From Cornus controversa (taxonomy: Eukaryota; Streptophyta; Magnoliopsida; Cornales; Cornaceae): DNA of 64,000 bases. Made by a program: the position numbers and the translations under genes. The stretch covers positions 14,223,975 through 14,287,974 of the forward strand of contig CM048846.1 of the NCBI GenBank assembly GCA_026545225.1, in the 5' to 3' direction. The notes beneath the pieces are model-generated. The model made no database searches and was not told where the DNA came from. It saw only the letters and a program-made list of their open reading frames with translations. Below, one piece after another: positions 58,601 through 64,000 of this stretch (position 1 is its first letter; every line of letters begins with the position of its first letter).

Positions 58601-61600
58601 TAAAGGTAATTAAAAACATTAAAATGTAGGGAACTGGGGCTGAAACGTGAGTATCAGTTAGGTTTTTGGGCTTTTCTTACAAAAGATAATTTGCAATTTC
58701 AAATTTCAGTAACTGTTTCCTGTAATGCATTGACGGCTACTTGTGATACCATTACACTGGGGCTGCAACATTACTCAGACCATATTTAAAACCATTAAAG
58801 AAGTTCAGTGTTGGGAGTGGACCTGATCTGTGCACGACTTACTTGACTCTTGCAGGGATGCGGACACTGTAGTGGATGCCGTAGAGTTTGTACTCCAAAA
58901 CTTCACAGAAATGAACAAACTTTGGGTGCGAATGCAACATCAGGTTGGTTTAAATATCTATGGACTATGTTTCCTGTTCTCATGCTTAGACATGCATGGT
59001 GCCACAGTGCTAGGATGTCATGAAGGTAAAATAAATCATGAGGGCATGATTTGTGGTCATGCAGGTGTTATAGTGCTTGTGAATCATTCATACTCTTTGC
59101 TGATCTTGAGTTGAAGCTTCCAATCGGGCTTTCTGGTCTGCAGGGACCTGCTAGGGAAAAGGAGAAACGGGAAAAAGAAAGGAGCGAGCTTCGTGATCTT
59201 GTAATATCAGTAACCTGAAATTGGTTAATCTTTCTGCAAATCAACAATTAAGTGCCCATGTGTACACTTATCAAAAGCTACTCGTCTATTCCTTCCCTTT
59301 TTTGTTAGGTTGGGAAGAACCTGCATGTGCTCAGTCAGATTGAAGGTGTTGACCTTGATATGTACAGGGATACTGTGCTTCCCCGAGTCTTGGAACAGGT
59401 ATGATCTGTTAGTTTTGCTTTGATATTTATTTATTTATTTGAAGTTAAAATATGTTACTTTGACATGTGACCATCTTCTGATGAAATTTGCATCTCAATT
59501 TTGGAAGGTTGTCAATTGTAAAGATGAGCTTGCCCAATATTATTTAATGGATTGCATAATTCAAGTTTTTCCTGATGAGTACCACTTGCAAACTCTTGAG
59601 ATATTGTTGGGTGCTTGCCCCCAGCTGCAGGTGGGTTGCATTATCCCTTCTACTTAACTTTTGAACATTAGTGACGTTTATGGTTCATGATGCTGTTATC
59701 AGACGTGTTCTTGGAGTTTGCCCTGCACTATGTTCATTTTATATAGTTTGAATCCTTCTCTTTGCCCTGCTTGTCTTTTGTTCTCATGCTTAGATCTTCT
59801 AAATTTCTTAGTGTTTGATGTTCATTGATTCTATTATTTAATATCAGCATAAAATTCTATACCTTTTTCACACTGTGAAATTCCATTAGGATGCAGTGTG
59901 TATTTTCTTAAACAATGAAGAGAATTTTTTTGGAAGATTGTCATGCTTACAACTCTAAAAGATTCTAATTATTTGTTGTCATTATGCTGTGTCTGGATAC
60001 TGTTGCTCATGGTAATCGCATTTGCACTTCAAACAACTTTTTGTGGTAGTTGTTGTTGTTGTTCCTTTTTCTTTTTTAAGCATGGCACACCAGGAAGCAT
60101 TGTCATGTTTCTTGCTGGTGGTAGTCAATATGCTGTAACTGGATGCTGTTGTTCTTGGTACTTGCTTTTGGACTTTAAGCTGATTCTATTATGATGTGTG
60201 TTTCTTTAAGCCTTCTATATTACTAATATTTTTTATAATAAGTTCAGAAACTCGCTATATTTATTAAATCTAGTTGATAATCTACTATGGCGTGTAACGT
60301 TTTTTTAGTAGAACATTATATTAGTAGAGCTAGAAGTTGTAATGCATCTTTGCTGGGGTCCAATGGTCTTCAAGGCAGGAAGGGACGCATTAGTCATTAT
60401 GTTTTACATACACATTTATATTCTATATGTTATGTGGACTCTTCAAAAGTTAGGTGAAGTACCCGTGTCGGACACATGAACACATTTATTATATTATTAT
60501 TACATTAAAATGAGTGAAATACCTATATATTGGACACTGTGACATAAACACATTATTTTATTTTAGAAAATTTAATAATTATATTAAGTGGTATGAATAT
60601 TTAGCAGTCCTGTGTCATCTTTTTAGAGATTTGAGATACATACCCCCACCACCCGACACATGTAACCAAGTCCATGTAACGTAATAATATATTTATTCCA
60701 TTTCAAGGTCTTTCTTATTCAACGTGTTTCTGGTTTATTTCTCTCAATTTTGTACTCCTCTTCCTTCATTCTTTAATCAGAAATGAAAAATGTATTGAAA
60801 AATAAAAGGATTAAGAGAGAAGGAGAAATTTCTTGGGGGGAAAGGAAACAAAAGAAACAGAAACTGCGTTCCCATAACCAGAAATTAAAATTTCAGTTGA
60901 AGTTTATAATTCCCCCTGCATAGGCTTGTAATGGCACAAATTTGGCTTAGACTATACCTCTCTGCTTTGGCCAAAGAAGGATTTATACTTTAGAAGTGAC
61001 AAATTACTGCTTAGACAAATGCATTAACATTTAAACATTAGTTAGCAGCGGACATATTATGGCTTTATAACTTCATTGATAAAGACATGGTGCTGGATTA
61101 GTATTGGTTTATTTCTATTAGTTGTTTTGAAATGCAAGTATTGTTCATATTTCCAAGTTGTAGCTCTAGATTGATATATTCTCTTCTACCAACAAATATA
61201 ATCCTACCGAGCTGTCTTGTTCTTTGTGCAATTGTGTGTCTCAGCCATCTGTTGACATCAAGACAATTCTATCTCGGTTAATGGAAAGGCTCTCAAATTA
61301 TGCTGCTTCAAGTGCAGAAGTGAGTAATCCATGTTTCCTTTTCCTGGCTCAGAGTAAAGATCTTTGTTACTGAATTTTTCCACCCTTTTTCTTTTTCTAT
61401 TGCAGGTGTTACCTGAATTCTTGCAAGTAGAAGCTTTTGCAAAACTGAACAGTGCCATAGGGAAGGTAAATTGATAAATTTTGGGCAATTAAAGCTTTGT
61501 TAAACATGCAAAATAGGATTTTCTTAGTATCTTCTTTAGGTTTTATTGGTTTTACTATTCACAGATTGCAATTGCAACTGCCTGAAGTTCAATAAGTTGA

Positions 61601-64000
61601 GACCCTTTTAGATCTAATGGGAAAGGTTTTCAAAATATCTTCTTTAGGTTTATATGTTTTATTATTCACAGATTACATTGCCAACAGACTTGAACTTCAA
61701 TAAATTGAAACCCTTTTTAGATATAACTGATTATCATTTTATATGATGCACAATGAATGGACAAAGGTTACTCTTGATTTGGCTTACATGTGGTTGGAAA
61801 GGCAAACAGAATAAGTGGGATCCCATTTTCTTGATGAAGAAAAATGTTAATCTTGCAATTATCAGTTGTGTTTAAACACCTCAACATGTGATCTGCGGAA
61901 CAGTGCATTTCAATCTTGATGTGCGAGTTTTGAGGTTGCAACCTGTCATGTTTCCTTGTTTGCAAAAACAGTTTTGTGATTTGTGAAATGTCACTGTTTA
62001 CCCACTGTATATTATTTTCTTTTTGTTTCTGAAATGATGCAAGTCATTCTTATGATTTTTAAGTGTTGCATATTAGTCAGACTTCTTTATTTTTCCAAAT
62101 ACTCTGAAAAGTATTGTTGAACTTGGTAAGTTTCGAATTTTTCAGTTCCAAAAGAAGAAAAGGAAACATGTTTCTTATTTCTTTTTGCCCTCAATAAAAC
62201 AGAAACATGAAACATTTTTGGTAGAAATATTTGTTGTGCAAAGAAATGAAAACAAAAACAGTAAGGCTTGTTTGGCATTGAAAAATAATGTTGTTGTCAA
62301 AATATTGATATCCTATATTTCAGTTATTCATTTAATCAGCATTTTTGGCTAATTGAGCAATGAGACATGGCGTACTGGTTTTCTCTGTGCAATCTAATTT
62401 CCAGTACTCAAAAGAAAAAGAGAATTCAACTCCACATAATCTGCGACTGCACAGTACTTACAAAGTAGGGAGAAACCCCCCTGCACTATACTAGTTTTTG
62501 CAAGTTGTCCCTCTGCATTGCGATTTTCCCCCTTAACTATTGAAAATGTTGCAGGATACCTCTCTCTGGGGGGAGGCAAATTGTAACATTTTCAATAATT
62601 GAGGGCGGCAACTTGCAAAAACTGGTATAGTACAGGTTTTTTTTGTTTTGCAATTAACCCTAGAAAGTAATTTCAGCTAAGTCCAAAGTGTTAATATATC
62701 TTTTGTGGAAAAGGTGCACTGGTTCTTTCTATGCAATCTAATCCCAATTACGTGTAAAATATAAAAAACAAAGCAAATACGTTAGCTAATGATACAAATG
62801 CTAAAATGATATGCTCATATCTGGTAAATGTTTGAATGATTGGAGAAATAAACAACAATGTGCTTGCAAATTGAATAATAATTCAGATTTGTTATAATGT
62901 ATAAGAGATATTGGAAGAAGAGAGAGTAATATATATATGTAATATATAGAGGAATATGAGAGAGAGACATGCACTTGGAGTTAAAGGATCAGGGTTGGGA
63001 GGAGGTGCGGCAGATTGGGGTGGTTAGAAAGGGGATGGGGGTGACTTCAGAAGTTTGGTGAAAAAACGAGTGGAATCATGTTTTTTTCTGCTTAGGTGGT
63101 CGGAGGGTGACCTGAAACAACTTTCTTTTTCTTTGTTTTCATATTTTGTTCCTTTTCTACAAATAGTTTTCGAAAGAAAAAAAACACACACACACCAAAC
63201 ATGTTTTAAAATTTCTGGTGTCAAAATTTCCGAAAGCAAAAACAAGAAAATCTAAAACTACACAATTACCAAATAGCCCTTATATCGTCCTCTTCTTGAC
63301 TATCCTCACATTCTTTCTATTAACTTTTATAATTTTTTCTACATTCATTTTGGAGATTGGGAGATGTGCATTGAGATTGCAAATGTGATACCCATGCTAT
63401 ATGTTGATGCAGGTGATTGAAGCACAGGTTGACATGCCAACTGCTGGAGCTGTAACTTTATATTCATCCCTTCTTACATTTACCATTCATGTTCACCCAG
63501 ATCGGCTTGATTATGTGGATCAAATATTGGTAGGTCTCCTTTCAGCTTGCTTTCATTTATATGTATAGTTCCTAGTTTCACATGTACTCTTTTCTTGCCT
63601 ACACACCAAGATTTGTGTTCATGTCATTTAGCTGATTTCTTGGTCGTTCTCTCTCCGGATTGAGTTAAGAATCACAAGCAAAATGAAAATTTTAATTTAT
63701 TTGGTTCGTTGGTCTTCAATTGGGAGCACCTTAATTTTTTCTTTTTCCCAGTAAGGCTGCTCATGGATGAATGTCCTTTAATGGATGTCTTAAAGAGTTC
63801 TTAACTCCATTTGACTCATTAAAGTTATAATGGGATTTTTCTATGTTTGCTAGGAGGGAAGGAATGAGGAGGAAGGGAAGAGAGGAGGGATGAAACAACC
63901 TTCCATTGTTTGGTAGAAGGGAAAGGAAGAGGGGAAGGATGTGAGGAGGGATAAGACATCCTTCAGATTGCACCATTTTGCGTCCATCCAAAGGTGGGAG
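55602..64000 (+). CDS. VPS35: VPS35, retromer core subunit (partial, 3' end outside window)
   Basis: Eleven coding exons with consistent phase: 55602-55694, 55798-55894, 56034-56157, 57344-57529, 58856-58943, 59144-59200, 59309-59398, 59508-59630, 61245-61319, 61406-61465 and 63413-63529. They encode the first 339 residues of a protein that is about 790 long in the family. The start [19 protein letters not shown] is followed by the conserved helical repeat region. [18 protein letters not shown] contains the PRLYL motif needed to bind VPS26. Further matches are [34 protein letters not shown] and [21 protein letters not shown]35 is the alpha-solenoid backbone of retromer, which retrieves cargo such as vacuolar sorting receptors from endosomes. 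Plants have several paralogues (VPS35A-C); which one this is cannot be told. Confidence 0.95.
57530..58855 (+). other. VPS35 intron 4, no embedded feature identified
   Basis: Minus-strand open frames at 58313-57901 (up to 86 codons) show no family motif and may be a relic of a LINE or chance. Nothing else stands out. Confidence 0.3.
61515..61740 (+). repeat. Tandem duplication in VPS35 intron 10
   Basis: Two copies (about 61515-61625 and 61630-61740) share ATCTTCTTTAGGTTT, TATTCACAGATT, TTCAATAA.TTGA and ACCCTTTT followed by AGAT. About 80-85% similar; intronic and non-coding. Confidence 0.8.
62468..62660. mobile_element. Imperfect foldback element (MITE-like) in VPS35 intron 10
   Basis: CACTATACTAGTTTTTGCAA on the left has an inverted partner TTGCAAAAACTGGTATAGTA on the right. 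TTAACTATTGAAAATGTT is likewise inverted as AACATTTTCAATAATTGA. The arms enclose about 40 bp with a G run. Target duplication not identified. Confidence 0.65.

Overview
This window is nuclear DNA from a flowering plant, most likely a eudicot. The evidence is spliced genes with GT-AG introns, AT-rich intergenic DNA, plant-specific families (FREE1, HIPP, FBS) and a dense mix of plant transposons. I cannot name the species. All gene calls come from reading exons and joining reading frames by eye; no search or alignment program was run.

Layout. (1) 560-3138 (+): a complete four-exon F-box gene resembling FBS4. (2) 3.1-12.3 kb: no gene, but a well-preserved transposon nest: a Mutator-like element with long inverted ends, two hAT elements with 8-bp target duplications, and a miniature Copia-type LTR element. 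One hAT and the Copia element sit in different copies of the same tandem duplication, so each has an empty site beside it. (3) 12457-24537 (-): FREE1/FYVE1, ten coding exons, with an RTE-clade LINE in its first coding intron and a one-base frameshift in exon 3. (4) 25-43 kb: three tandem HIPP26-like genes (29230-29810, 34908-35484, 42566-43146, all +). The first two are nearly identical, including promoter and intron. Between them lie duplicated blocks, MITEs, a 42-bp tandem array, a decayed coiled-coil ORF and a GC-rich segment enclosed by long inverted arms (Pack-MULE-like). (5) 44557-55355: one decayed PIF/Harbinger element about 10.8 kb long, made that large by a 7.1-kb gag-only LTR retrotransposon that split its first ORF. 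(6) 55602-64000 (+): the first eleven coding exons of VPS35, running off the window.

Function. FREE1 (ESCRT-linked sorting into multivesicular bodies) and VPS35 (retromer core) both act in endosomal sorting. They lie about 31 kb apart and are transcribed away from each other (FREE1 start 24537 on -, VPS35 start 55602 on +). I have no evidence that this is more than chance. The HIPP genes encode farnesylated metal-binding proteins; two of their promoters carry paired CACGTG boxes, which fits ABA or drought control. The FBS-like protein is a probable SCF ubiquitin-ligase adaptor.

I saw no clearly unprecedented gene system. The strongest signals are the FREE1 frameshift, the occupied and empty site pairs that date insertions against duplications, the near-identical HIPP pair with promoter divergence in the third copy, and the possible Pack-MULE.
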